Shown here: positions 1-8,788 of the stretch, piece after piece
Position numbering within the stretch: the stretch's first letter is position 1
Layout of the letters: every line of letters begins with the position of its first letter
Position numbers and translations under genes: made by a program
Notes under the pieces: generated by a model
What the model was told of the DNA's origin: nothing
The model's input: only the letters and a program-made list of their open reading frames with translations
Database searches by the model: none
NCBI RefSeq assembly: GCF_003977615.1
Contig: NZ_RYZR01000006.1
Span: forward strand, 310,001-374,000
Length of the DNA: 64,000 nt
Direction: 5' to 3'
DNA from: Dyella dinghuensis
Lineage (GTDB): Bacteria; Pseudomonadota; Gammaproteobacteria; Xanthomonadales; Rhodanobacteraceae

Positions 1-996
1 TCAATGCGTACCGACGACCAGCACGCCAAACGTACCCTGCGGTGCCTTGGCGCCTGCCGTGACATCCGGCGCCGCCAGATAGACGCGATGCGTGCCGGAG
101 TCCACCGCCAGCGTTCGTGCATTCGCAGCCGTGGCGAGGTTGGCGACGACCGAATAATGATCAGCATCATCCTGATGCACGATCGTCAACGTGCCATCCG
201 CATTGGAACTGAAGACGTTCGACGTTCCCGCATCGTAACCCGCCGCATCCGGATCGCTACCGATGGTTTGTACCGATACCTGATGACCGTCCGTCGCATC
301 CAGCACCACCATTTTCTGATTGGCGCATACCGAGAAGAGCCGCTTGTGTGTCACATCGATAGCCAAGCCGGTCGGACCATCGCACGGCGCCAGCGGCCAC
401 GTTGCCAGTACCTTGCCTGCTTTTGCGTCGATTTCGGCGATCTGCGACTTGTCTTCGAGATTGACGTAGATGCGACCGTTGTCGTCCGTCACCGCAAATT
501 CCGGTTTGCCTGGCAGCGCGACAGTGCCGGTTTCCTTCTTGGAGACCGGATCAATCAGACTCGCACTGTTGCTGTGACCGTTGAAAGTCCAAAGCTTCGC
601 GGTAGCCTGATCGAAGAGCATCCCATCCGGACCCTTGCCGCTGAGGGCAATGGCGGGAAGCGGCTTGAGCGTCATCAGATCGAAGGGCAGCACGCTGTTG
701 TCGTGGCCGCTGGTGACGTAGCCCTGATGCTGATCGGGCAGCACAACGACACGATGTGCGCCGTTTACGCCTGCTACTTCGCCGACGAGTTTGCCTGTCT
801 GGGTATCCATCACCATCACGCGATTGCCACGCGCAATATAAAGGCGCTGTGCGGCGCCATCGAGCGTCAGATAGTCCCACTTGCCCGCGCCGCCAAGTAC
901 GTGGCGATCCAGAACAGCATAGTTCGTTGACGATGCAGCGGCTGTGCATGCTGCGGCGACGGCAAGCGTCATGACGGTGACGAGAATTCGCTTCAT
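1..996 (-). CDS. YncE-like seven-bladed beta-propeller protein, exported
   Basis: 331 residues with an N-terminal export signal (KR followed by a hydrophobic stretch to about residue 22). A Cys at residue 17 in a VAAAC context leaves open whether it is a lipoprotein or a soluble periplasmic protein. The body shows the repeating pattern of YncE/NHL-type propellers (short blades such as GGAGKWDYLTLD, KLYIARGNRVMVMD and GKVLATWPL). Proteins of this fold serve as periplasmic binding or scaffold proteins, and no enzyme signature is visible. It lies 122 bp downstream of a TonB-dependent receptor on the same strand. E. coli yncE also neighbours the TonB receptor gene yncD, so a shared uptake role is plausible but inferred. 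The start is the ATG at 996, preceded by an A/G-rich stretch. The stop is at the window edge but the gene is complete. Confidence 0.85.
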   Translation of the reverse strand: MKRILVTVMTLAVAAACTAAASSTNYAVLDRHVLGGAGKWDYLTLDGAAQRLYIARGNRVMVMDTQTGKLVGEVAGVNGAHRVVVLPDQHQGYVTSGHDNSVLPFDLMTLKPLPAIALSGKGPDGMLFDQATAKLWTFNGHSNSASLIDPVSKKETGTVALPGKPEFAVTDDNGRIYVNLEDKSQIAEIDAKAGKVLATWPLAPCDGPTGLAIDVTHKRLFSVCANQKMVVLDATDGHQVSVQTIGSDPDAAGYDAGTSNVFSSNADGTLTIVHQDDADHYSVVANLATAANARTLAVDSGTHRVYLAAPDVTAGAKAPQGTFGVLVVGTH

Positions 997-1118
997 GGTG
1001 CGTCTTCCTTTTCGATTATTTTCATGTGATAGCGAGCGTACGCGTGCCCGGAGGCGCTCTGACCGAGTCGTTGCAAACGCAACACGTCATCGTTCAGAGC
1101 ACCGTGATACAAGGCAGA

Positions 1119-4013
1119 TCAGAAATGGAGGCGAACACCTGCGGTGAAGGTCTGATCGTAAAATTCGCGCTGGATGGGACGGTTGTTTGCTTCGGTTTCA
1201 GTGAATCGCAACTTGGTGTTCGTCAGGTTTTTCACCGCAAAGTAGACCGACATCGATTCGTTGATCGCGTAGCTGGAACCGAAGTCCAGCGACGTGCGGG
1301 CCGAGGACCACTGGTCCGCAAAAATGTTCGACGGCGTGCCATCGGCATTGGTGTAAAGCGGACCGCCGACGGTGAAGAGATTCTTGCTTTCGTAGTAGGC
1401 GCCGACGTCGAGGCGCAGACCCATGTAGTCATAGGTCAACGTCAGGTTCGCTGTGTCACGCGAGGTCGAAGGCAGCAATGAATAAAGGCCCGGATGGATC
1501 TGGATGCGCGAATCGACATATGTGTAGTTGGTGTTGACGCCTAATCCACTCAGCAACCCAGGCAGCCAGCGGAAACGATCGACGTAGACGAGCTGCAACC
1601 CACGCGCAAACGCAGATGAAATGTTTTCAAAACCGCTAAAGGTCACCTGCGTACCCGGCGCAAACACATCCAATGCACCAGTCGGATTGGTGATCGTCTC
1701 GATGTTTCCGGTCTGCACGATGTAATTGGTCAGCTGCTTGTCGAACAATCCTGCGTAGGCCAGACCGCCTTCCGGCAGGTAATACTCCATGGAGAGATCG
1801 AAGTTGTTGCTATAGGTAGGCCGGAGCGCCGGATTGCCCTGGGTGACCGTGTCATTCACATCGTCGATCTGTGTCGACGGCGTTACCTGCTGGAATCCAG
1901 GACGAGCGATCGTTTTCGAATAGACCGCGCGAAGCAGGAAGTCTGGATCGATTTCGTAACGCGCCTGCAAGGTCGGGAAGAAGTTGCCGTAATTCCTGTT
2001 GAAGATGTTTGGCGAGTAGCTGACAAGATTGCCGTTGTTGGTAATGATGCTGAGGCCTTCGTACTGCGCATTCGTTTCCTCGTAACGCGCGCCGCCAAGC
2101 AGGCTCAACTTCTCGATCGGCTGAAATTCATACTCGAAGTAGCCGGCGTAGATGTCCTCGCTGTCATGACCGTACGATTGCAGGTCGGCGAGGAAGTCGC
2201 TCGCTGTGTTTTCCGGGAACAATGCAGGGTTGCTGTTGAACTGATTGACGACGGACTGCGTGTTGATGTTGGGACCGTTGTTATAGGAGCCGTCGTAATA
2301 CGTGACTGGTTGACCGGCACTCACTTGCGACATCGGAATCGCCGGCGGATTGTAGTCGTAGTTCATCTGGCTGTTGTTGCGCACACGCAGGCGCGCGCTG
2401 ATGCCAAACTTCACGTACTCATCGTCGTTCTGCGTAAACCAGTTTGTCGGGATGGTGACGTTGTCGACCGCGCTGTACTCCATGTCGTGGTCGTGTTCGG
2501 TACCGTTGCTGAAATCGGTCAACGCGTAACCGGCTGGGCTGGCAGGGTTCGAACCCTGCACGACGGAGTACGTCGGATAGTTGGGATTGCTGATGTTGTC
2601 GTAAGCAACGATCGCCTGACCCGATCCATCCGGATTGTTCGGATTGGGTGTGTTGTTCTGGAACGTGGTGCCGTAGTCGAAGGGCTTGTTATAGGAGCCG
2701 ATCGACAGCGCAAGGTGATAGTCCGTCTTCCAACTTCCGAAGTTGTTCTGTCCACCCACCGCCGCGACGCGCGAGTCGATCATCTCTTTCTCGAGAGTGG
2801 TCGCCTTCTGATACGTCGCTTCGTCGATGAGCCCGTTCGGGTTGTTCGGATTCACGACCGGCGCACCGGCAAACTCCAGATAGAGCTTTTGCACGTTCTT
2901 CGATTCGGTATATCCGGCGTCGTAATAACGCGCGTACCACTTGTTATTTTCGTTCGGTTGGAAATCCAGCTCGAAACCGTAACCGTGGCGCGTACGCTGA
3001 TAGTTGTAATAGCGCTGATTGAGATCGCCCAGGGCCTTATCGGGGATGCCCTGGCCTTGCTGATCGACGTAGCCCACTTCCAGGTCGTCGATACCGCGGC
3101 GGTCCTGGTAATACTCTGCAGTTCCGATAAAGCTGAAAGGCTTGTAATTGGCACTCGGACCGAAGCGGAAGCCGCCGGTCATTTCATAGTCTTTGACCGG
3201 TGTGTCGCGCAGATTTTCCAGGCCCGTTCCAAGCTGCAAATCGATGAATTGATCGCGATCCTTCGGCATCTGCTTGGAGCTGATTTCAATGGTGCCGCCC
3301 AGCGCTTCGGCATCCTGCTCGGGAAGGTTGGTGTTGGTGACAGTAATCGCACCCACGAGTCCGGCGGGAATCGAATCGAACGCCACGGCACGACCACCGC
3401 CCGTGGGCGTGGAAACGTTGCTCGGCATCATGCGCACGCCGTCGAATGTGGTGCTGTTGAGATCGGCATCCAGGCCGCGAATGTTGACGAAGCGGCCTTC
3501 ACCCGTATCGGTTTCCAGTGAGATACCCGGCAAACGGCGTACAGCTTCGCCCGCATTCACGTCGGGCAGGCGCTCGATCGCTGCGGCGGGCTGCACGAAG
3601 ACCATGTTCGGTGCTTGTTGCTGGATGGCGCGTGCCTCGGCATCTGCGGTCACGGCCGCCGTCACGTTGACCTGATCGAGCGATTTCACGTCGGTGCCCA
3701 GCGCAAAGTTTTGAACAGTGGGCGTATCGGCCTCGACGATCACTTTACGTTGCAAAGGGCGCTGACCTTTTATCGTCAGCACGACGGTGTAAACGCCCGG
3801 CGCGACATCCGGCAGCGTGTAATCGCCGTTTTTGTCTGTCACCGTGGCGCTCTTCGTTTCGCGAATCTCCACGCGCGCACCTGCGATCGGCTGATGCCCC
3901 GTGGCAACCTCGACATGTCCAGTCAGTGCCACCGGATCGGCCGCGGCCGCGAGCAGCGGTACGGAAAGCACAACCAGACCCAGTCCCAACCTGCAGGCTC
4001 TTGCGAGTGACAT
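1119..4013 (-). CDS. TonB-dependent receptor, xanthomonad type
   Basis: 964 residues. A signal peptide (residues 1-24, ending in LAAAA) precedes a carboxypeptidase-regulatory-like beta domain (about 27-110, with GARVEIRETKSATVTDKNGD). Then comes a plug domain (about 140-260, with NAGEAVRRLPGISLETDTGE and FVNIRGLDADLNST) and a long 22-strand barrel ending in Phe (AGVRLHF), the usual outer-membrane assembly signal. It imports a ligand across the outer membrane using TonB energy. The ligand cannot be read from sequence; this subfamily covers iron chelates and oligosaccharides. It sits 166 bp downstream of a two-component system and upstream of the propeller gene, all on one strand. That layout suggests local two-component control of an uptake unit. 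Confidence 0.93.
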   Translation of the reverse strand: MSLARACRLGLGLVVLSVPLLAAAADPVALTGHVEVATGHQPIAGARVEIRETKSATVTDKNGDYTLPDVAPGVYTVVLTIKGQRPLQRKVIVEADTPTVQNFALGTDVKSLDQVNVTAAVTADAEARAIQQQAPNMVFVQPAAAIERLPDVNAGEAVRRLPGISLETDTGEGRFVNIRGLDADLNSTTFDGVRMMPSNVSTPTGGGRAVAFDSIPAGLVGAITVTNTNLPEQDAEALGGTIEISSKQMPKDRDQFIDLQLGTGLENLRDTPVKDYEMTGGFRFGPSANYKPFSFIGTAEYYQDRRGIDDLEVGYVDQQGQGIPDKALGDLNQRYYNYQRTRHGYGFELDFQPNENNKWYARYYDAGYTESKNVQKLYLEFAGAPVVNPNNPNGLIDEATYQKATTLEKEMIDSRVAAVGGQNNFGSWKTDYHLALSIGSYNKPFDYGTTFQNNTPNPNNPDGSGQAIVAYDNISNPNYPTYSVVQGSNPASPAGYALTDFSNGTEHDHDMEYSAVDNVTIPTNWFTQNDDEYVKFGISARLRVRNNSQMNYDYNPPAIPMSQVSAGQPVTYYDGSYNNGPNINTQSVVNQFNSNPALFPENTASDFLADLQSYGHDSEDIYAGYFEYEFQPIEKLSLLGGARYEETNAQYEGLSIITNNGNLVSYSPNIFNRNYGNFFPTLQARYEIDPDFLLRAVYSKTIARPGFQQVTPSTQIDDVNDTVTQGNPALRPTYSNNFDLSMEYYLPEGGLAYAGLFDKQLTNYIVQTGNIETITNPTGALDVFAPGTQVTFSGFENISSAFARGLQLVYVDRFRWLPGLLSGLGVNTNYTYVDSRIQIHPGLYSLLPSTSRDTANLTLTYDYMGLRLDVGAYYESKNLFTVGGPLYTNADGTPSNIFADQWSSARTSLDFGSSYAINESMSVYFAVKNLTNTKLRFTETEANNRPIQREFYDQTFTAGVRLHF

Positions 4014-4179
4014 TTCCGGAACCCTCGAATCAAGTGAAGTTATTCGGTGGCGCGATGCGTTAATGGCCCGCGCGCGTTCGAGGAAAACTAGGCATATGGC
4101 ATGACAGCGAGAATGCAGCGGCCATACGGATCGGTAAGCTTATGGTTTAGTGCGCTCGATCGGCGAACCGCATCACCCT

Positions 4180-5529
4180 TTACGCAAAACGCATCATCAC
4201 GGAAAGGCCCGGTTCGCGATCTCTCAGGGTCACAGGAATGCGGTGCAACTCAGCAATGGCTGCGACGAGGGAAAGCCCTAAACCGCTGCCCGGCGACGTT
4301 CTGCTGCTGTCCAAGCGCACGAAGCGATGAAATACGCGTTTGTGCTCGTCGGCAGGAATGCCGGGGCCTGTGTCTTCGACGCATCCGACGACGCCGTCCG
4401 GCAATGCATTGAGCGATAGATTGATGTGCGTACCGGCCGGCGTGTGATGAATCGCGTTTTCGATCAGGTTCGAAAGCATTTGCGTCAATAACGTGCGATC
4501 GCCCTTGAAGCCCACGCCCGCTTGCACATCGGCCGTGACAATATGGCCCGTGTCTTCGGCAACCGGCCCGTAAACTTCCGCCATCGAGGCAAACAGTTCG
4601 GAAAGATCGACCGGCGCGAAGCCTGCCTGCCGCTCGCGCGCCTGAATCCGCGAGATGCGCAGCAATGCGCTGAATGTCGCCAGCACGTCGTCCACGTCCA
4701 CGATGGAACGTTCGATCGATAGGCGCTGAAAGTCCGCGTCTCTTCCGGGCGCCGATGCGGATTCCAGTCGCTGTCTCAATCGCGTCAGCGGTGTTCGCAG
4801 ATCGTGTGCAATATCGCTGGAAACCTGACGCATGTTTTCCATCAGGGTGTGAACGCGCTCGAGAATGCGGTCGAGCCGCCCTGCGAGCCGCACAAACTCG
4901 ACACCGCCCCGGTCGAGCTGCAGCGGGCCGGGCTCCTCGCCCGTAACAATGCGTTCGGCACGCGCGGTGAGGCGATCCACCGTTTTCATGAAGAAGTGCC
5001 CGGCGATGCCGCCCGAGAGCAGCGCAAACAACATCGCCACGCCCACGCTGAAGAAGAAGTAGCGCGTGAGGTTTTCGTCGAGCTCGCCGATATCGCGATT
5101 GTCGCGCCCCACCGTCAGCCATCTCCCGTCACTGAGCGGCGTGACGTAGAGATCGACCTGATTGGCATGGCCCTTGTGCCGTCCGTGCGCGCCATGGAAG
5201 GGCACACGCTGCCAGCCGGGCACTTGCGGCTTGAAGACAAGATTGCCAACCACACGCTGCCCATTCGCGTCGGAAAGCAGGTAGTAGTCCGGTCCTACCG
5301 GAATCACCGCCAGGCGCTGGCGAATTTGCGGCTCAAGCATGCCGGCCTGTGCCGCTTCGCGCAGGCTGGCCGTTTCCACTTCGACCGCTACGCGAAGTTG
5401 ATCGGCGACGTAAGTGTGAATCTCTTTCCAGACCAGCCCGAACAGCGCTGCCACCACTACTGCAAACAGCAGCGCCTGCAACACGGCGACGCGAAATGTT
5501 GCCGTCTGTATGAAATTAGCCGGGCGCAC
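4180..5529 (-). CDS. OmpR-family sensor histidine kinase with periplasmic His cluster
   Basis: 449 residues. TM1 is about 12-34 and TM2 about 156-180, bracketing a periplasmic sensor domain, followed by HAMP, HisKA (phospho-acceptor His242 in SSDIAHDLRTPL) and HATPase (NLIENAIHHTP, EDTGPGIP, GSGLGLSL). All kinase boxes are intact. The periplasmic domain has an unusual HxxHxxHxxH run (His112, 115, 118, 121), which looks like a metal-binding element. The start codon lies inside the end of the upstream response regulator gene (14-base overlap), so the two are translationally coupled. The downstream TonB receptor may be the regulated target (inference). Confidence 0.93.
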   Translation of the reverse strand: MRPANFIQTATFRVAVLQALLFAVVVAALFGLVWKEIHTYVADQLRVAVEVETASLREAAQAGMLEPQIRQRLAVIPVGPDYYLLSDANGQRVVGNLVFKPQVPGWQRVPFHGAHGRHKGHANQVDLYVTPLSDGRWLTVGRDNRDIGELDENLTRYFFFSVGVAMLFALLSGGIAGHFFMKTVDRLTARAERIVTGEEPGPLQLDRGGVEFVRLAGRLDRILERVHTLMENMRQVSSDIAHDLRTPLTRLRQRLESASAPGRDADFQRLSIERSIVDVDDVLATFSALLRISRIQARERQAGFAPVDLSELFASMAEVYGPVAEDTGHIVTADVQAGVGFKGDRTLLTQMLSNLIENAIHHTPAGTHINLSLNALPDGVVGCVEDTGPGIPADEHKRVFHRFVRLDSSRTSPGSGLGLSLVAAIAELHRIPVTLRDREPGLSVMMRFA

Positions 5530-6193
5530 GCAGGCAATATCCCGAGCCGCGAATGGTGTGAAGCAACGGCACGTCGTAGCCTCGATCGATCTTTCCGCGC
5601 AATCGGCTGATGTGCGTCTCGACGATGCTCGTCTGCGGATCGAAATGAAACTCCCATACGTGTTCCAGCAGCATGGAACGCGTCACCACTTTGCCCGCTT
5701 GCATCATCAGGTATTCGAGCAGACGAAATTCGCGCGGTTGCAATTCGATGACGTGCGGACCGCGCATCACCTCGCGGCTGATCAGATCCATATGTAAATC
5801 GGCAACGCTCCAGCGCGTCCGCGCCTCGGCCAACGGCGGCCTGCGTGCGAGCGCCCCGACACGCGCCTTCAGCTCGTTCACCGCGAACGGCTTACCGAGA
5901 TAATCATCCGCACCGGCATCCAGACCCTCCACCCGGTAATCGGCTTCACCCAGCGCCGAGAGCATCAGCACCGGCATGCGTTTGCCTTCCGCTCGCAGGT
6001 TCCGAATGAGCGAAATGCCATCCGTGTGCGGCAGCATGCGATCGACGACGAGCAGGTCGTACTCCCCGCTGCTCGCCATGCGCCAGCCGGATGACCCGTC
6101 GGGCGCGCAGTCGACAAAGTGTTCGGCACCCGAAAGACTGGCTTTCAGGTAGCTCGCCGTCTCGTGGTCGTCTTCTACCACCAGGATTTTCAT
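5516..6193 (-). CDS. OmpR-family response regulator
   Basis: 225 residues: receiver domain (acidic pocket Glu7/Asp8, phospho-acceptor Asp51 in LLVVDRMLP, switch Lys in GKPF) and a C-terminal winged helix (LQPREFRLLEYLM, SIVETHISRLRGKID). I start it at the ATG at 6193, preceded by a GGGGGA ribosome site. A longer frame back to 6334 would add 47 residues unlike a receiver domain. It forms an overlapping pair with the kinase downstream and is transcribed divergently from a second response regulator whose start lies 271 bp away. Target genes are unknown; the co-oriented TonB receptor is the obvious candidate. Confidence 0.93.
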   Translation of the reverse strand: MKILVVEDDHETASYLKASLSGAEHFVDCAPDGSSGWRMASSGEYDLLVVDRMLPHTDGISLIRNLRAEGKRMPVLMLSALGEADYRVEGLDAGADDYLGKPFAVNELKARVGALARRPPLAEARTRWSVADLHMDLISREVMRGPHVIELQPREFRLLEYLMMQAGKVVTRSMLLEHVWEFHFDPQTSIVETHISRLRGKIDRGYDVPLLHTIRGSGYCLRAPG

Positions 6194-6464
6194 AGATCCC
6201 CCGCCATGGCCCATGCCGCCACGGGCCATGCATTTGGCTGGCCGCGCGCGCGGCCGTAGCGGAGAAGTGTCACGCCGCCAAGACTGCAAACTGATGACAA
6301 CGGACTTTACAAATGCCGTCATAAACGCCGGCAACAGCGCCGGATGAGGCGATTGTTAAAGGATCATGAGGCCGCGTTCGGAAATTTCTGCGAATTTGTG
6401 GCGCTAAGCCAACCGAAAGTTACGATTCGGATACTCCAGACTCTGTGTATGGCGTTCTGAACGT
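6194..6464. promoter_or_regulatory. Divergent promoter region between two two-component systems
   Basis: 271 bp separate the ATGs of two divergent response-regulator genes, so promoters for both operons must lie here. A dyad with ATGAC at about 6293 and GTCAT at about 6319 stands on the side of the minus-strand regulator and could be a binding site. An imperfect GC-rich palindrome (GGCCGCGCGCGCGGCC) lies at about 6239-6254. No sigma-70 hexamers stand out clearly. Assigning either element to a regulator is inference. Confidence 0.5.
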
Positions 6465-7145
6465 ATGCGTATTCTCGTTGCCGAGGATGAGGTCAAAACG
6501 CGCCGCTACCTGTTTCAGGGTCTCCATGAGCAGGGCTTCACCGTGGATGTCGCCAAAGACGGCAACGCGGCCCTGGCTTTATTGCGCGAACACGTTTTCG
6601 ACGTGTGCGTTCTGGACGTGATGCTGCCGGGCCGTGATGGCTGGTCGGTGCTGCAGACATTGCGCAAGGAATCCATTCTTACGCAGGTCATCTTCCTGAC
6701 CGCACGCGATCACGTCGAGGATCGCGTGCGCGGGTTTGAACTGGGTGGCGACGATTATCTCGTCAAGCCTTTTGCATTCGCCGAATTGGTCGCCCGCATC
6801 AAGAATCTCGCTCGGCGCGGTCCGCATGCAAGCGAGACGAAAATGTTGCAGGTGGGCGGCCTGAATTTCGACCTCCTCAGGCATCACGTCGAGCGCGACG
6901 GACGCGTACTGTCGCTGACGCCGAAGGAATATTCGCTGCTCCTGTTGCTGGCTCGCCAGCCCGGCCGCGTGCTGAGCCGCACGTTGATTGCGGAAAGCGT
7001 GTGGGGCGCCTGTTTCGATACGCAAACCAATGTCGTCGACGTGCTGGTCGGCCGACTGCGCATCAAACTGGACACGGGATTTTCAAAGCCCATGCTCCAT
7101 ACCGTGCGCGGTGTCGGCTACATGCTCGACGCGCCGGACGAATAA
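6465..7145 (+). CDS. OmpR-family response regulator, heavy-metal (CusR/CopR-like) type
   Basis: 226 residues. The receiver has Asp8 and phospho-acceptor Asp51 (VCVLDVMLPGRDG), the conserved Lys in VKPFAFAELVARI, and a C-terminal winged helix (LTPKEYSLLLLLARQPGRVL, NVVDVLVGRLRIKLD). The sequence style (RILVAEDEVKT, ELGGDDYLVKPF) is that of the CusR/CopR/PcoR branch. The kinase gene begins one base after its stop. A 15-bp cop-box-like site lies just downstream of the pair, ahead of a glycosyltransferase gene, which suggests that gene as a target. The inducing signal cannot be deduced; members respond to copper, zinc or envelope stress. Confidence 0.92.
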   Translation: MRILVAEDEVKTRRYLFQGLHEQGFTVDVAKDGNAALALLREHVFDVCVLDVMLPGRDGWSVLQTLRKESILTQVIFLTARDHVEDRVRGFELGGDDYLVKPFAFAELVARIKNLARRGPHASETKMLQVGGLNFDLLRHHVERDGRVLSLTPKEYSLLLLLARQPGRVLSRTLIAESVWGACFDTQTNVVDVLVGRLRIKLDTGFSKPMLHTVRGVGYMLDAPDE

Positions 7146-7146
7146 C

Positions 7147-8598
7147 GTGCCCGGGCGATATTCGCTCTCGCTCGGTGCGCGACTGACACTGCTGTACACC
7201 GCAGTCGTACTCATCGCCATCGCCCTGTTTGCATCGTTTGCCTATTGGCAGATATCGGAACGTTTGCAGGAAAATCATCTGCGCTTCCTGCAGGCGAAAT
7301 TCGCCGAACAGCAGACCGATCTGCGGGAAGCCCAGGGCGACCCCCGGATATTGGCCAAGGAAATCTTCGAGGAAACGGCCGAGAGCAGACCCCGCCAATA
7401 CCTTGCGCGTCTGTATGACGCCAGTGGGCATGTGCTGGCTGAAACGCCGGACATGCAGAGCAAGCTCGCCGCAACGCTTTTTCCTGCACCCGTTACAGGT
7501 TCACTCACCCTTAACGACGTACGGCGACAAGTCGTATTCGATCCTGACGACAATGACCGCGATGTCTTCGCACTCGCGACGATGCGTATGGAGTCCGGCT
7601 CTTCCGCACAACCGCTTTACATGCAACTCGCCGTCGGTATTACCGGCGATGACAAGCTTCTGATGCATTTTCGCCAGGCGCTGTGGTTTTCCTTCCTGCT
7701 GCTGGCATCCTTACTCCTGTTTGCCGGTCGATGGATTACGGCGCTTGGTTTGCGGCCGTTGCGGCAGATCGTTCGTGCGGCGCAAACCATTACGCCCACG
7801 CGGCTGTCGGAACGTATTCCATCCACAACATCCTGGCCGCCCGAGCTTCGCGAAGTCGTTACTGTGTTCAACGCCATGCTGACGCGGCTAGAAGAAGCGT
7901 TCAACCGCCTTTCCCGTTTCTCATCCGATCTGGCGCACGAACTCAGGACACCGCTCAATAACATGACGGGTGAACTTGAGGTTTGCCTGCTGCGCGAGCG
8001 CAGCGACGATGAATACCGGCGAGCATTGCTTTCCAATCTGGATGAATGCCGCCGGCTGAATGGACTGGTGGAGAATCTTCTTTTTGTCGCACGCGCGGAA
8101 AGCGCCGAGCTGGCGTTGCGCAGAGAGGCGCTCGATGCGGCCGAGTTGTGCGGCTGGATCATTGCGCAATTGGAACCAACCTGCCTCGATCGCGACGTAG
8201 GTCTTATTCAGCGCGGCGATGCTCAGCTTTACGCCGATCCAGCGCTCTTTCGGCAGGCCGTCACCAACCTTCTGGCCAATGCGATACGGCATTCGAAGCC
8301 TGGCTCAGTGGTCTCGATCGTTCTTTCTCAACTGCCTGACGGTGCTGCAAGCATTGTCGTGCAAGATCAGGGAGATGGTATCGAGCCCGAACATCTTCCC
8401 TATATTTTCGACCGCTTCTATCAGGCCGATGCGTCGCGGAGCCGCGAGTCCGGGCAAGGAACGGGCCTTGGTCTTTCCATCGTCAAAACGGTGATGACGT
8501 TACACGGCGGTGTCGCAGATATTTCAAGCACTCCAGGAAAGGGAACTGTCGTTACGCTGACGTTTCCTGCGATGGATGTTCATTACCACACCAGGTAA
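7147..8598 (+). CDS. Heavy-metal-type sensor histidine kinase (CusS-like)
   Basis: 483 residues from a GTG at 7147, one base after the response regulator stop. This start places TM1 (about 13-34) at the N-terminus; a longer frame from 6988 would run through the regulator gene and is discarded. A periplasmic domain (35-175), TM2 (about 178-200), HAMP, HisKA with His264 (FSSDLAHELRTPLNNMTGE), and HATPase (NLLANAIRHS, DQGDGIEPEHLPYIFDRFYQ, GTGLGLSIV) follow the heavy-metal sensor kinase order. Unlike the neighbouring kinase at 4180-5529, its sensor domain has no histidine run, so the two systems probably read different cues. Confidence 0.92.
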   Translation: MPGRYSLSLGARLTLLYTAVVLIAIALFASFAYWQISERLQENHLRFLQAKFAEQQTDLREAQGDPRILAKEIFEETAESRPRQYLARLYDASGHVLAETPDMQSKLAATLFPAPVTGSLTLNDVRRQVVFDPDDNDRDVFALATMRMESGSSAQPLYMQLAVGITGDDKLLMHFRQALWFSFLLLASLLLFAGRWITALGLRPLRQIVRAAQTITPTRLSERIPSTTSWPPELREVVTVFNAMLTRLEEAFNRLSRFSSDLAHELRTPLNNMTGELEVCLLRERSDDEYRRALLSNLDECRRLNGLVENLLFVARAESAELALRREALDAAELCGWIIAQLEPTCLDRDVGLIQRGDAQLYADPALFRQAVTNLLANAIRHSKPGSVVSIVLSQLPDGAASIVVQDQGDGIEPEHLPYIFDRFYQADASRSRESGQGTGLGLSIVKTVMTLHGGVADISSTPGKGTVVTLTFPAMDVHYHTR

Positions 8599-8704
8599 CG
8601 ATCGGCATCTGCGTCGACTTCTTACGTTAGTGAGCCTGTCGCGGCAGTTCGCCTGTGCACTCCATCAAGCAACGTGCAGCAATAAAAGCGCGCGTGACGC
8701 TTCA

Positions 8705-8719
8705 TGACAAAAATGTAAT
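8705..8719. promoter_or_regulatory. cop-box-like operator upstream of glycosyltransferase
   Basis: TGACA, four A residues, then TGTAAT. This matches the published cop box pattern TGACAnnnnTGTnAT recognised by CopR/CusR-type regulators, as I recall it. It lies 70 bp before the ATG of the glycosyltransferase and 107 bp after the stop of a CusS-like kinase gene, so the adjacent CusR-like regulator is the natural candidate to bind it. Confidence 0.5.
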
Positions 8720-8788
8720 CCAACCGAGCGAATTTCGTCATGGATGTTTCTCTAGCGTACGACGCGATATTTAATCCACGCGTGCAAA

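Noticed and set aside
2540-2560. A GGGTTCGAACCC sequence resembling a tRNA T-arm
   Set aside because: It lies inside the TonB receptor gene and no acceptor, D or anticodon arms can be folded around it.
2166-3521. A 451-codon open frame on the plus strand
   Set aside because: It lies wholly antisense to the TonB receptor. Its product is rich in Val, Arg and His with no domain, which is a typical mirror frame of a GC-rich gene.
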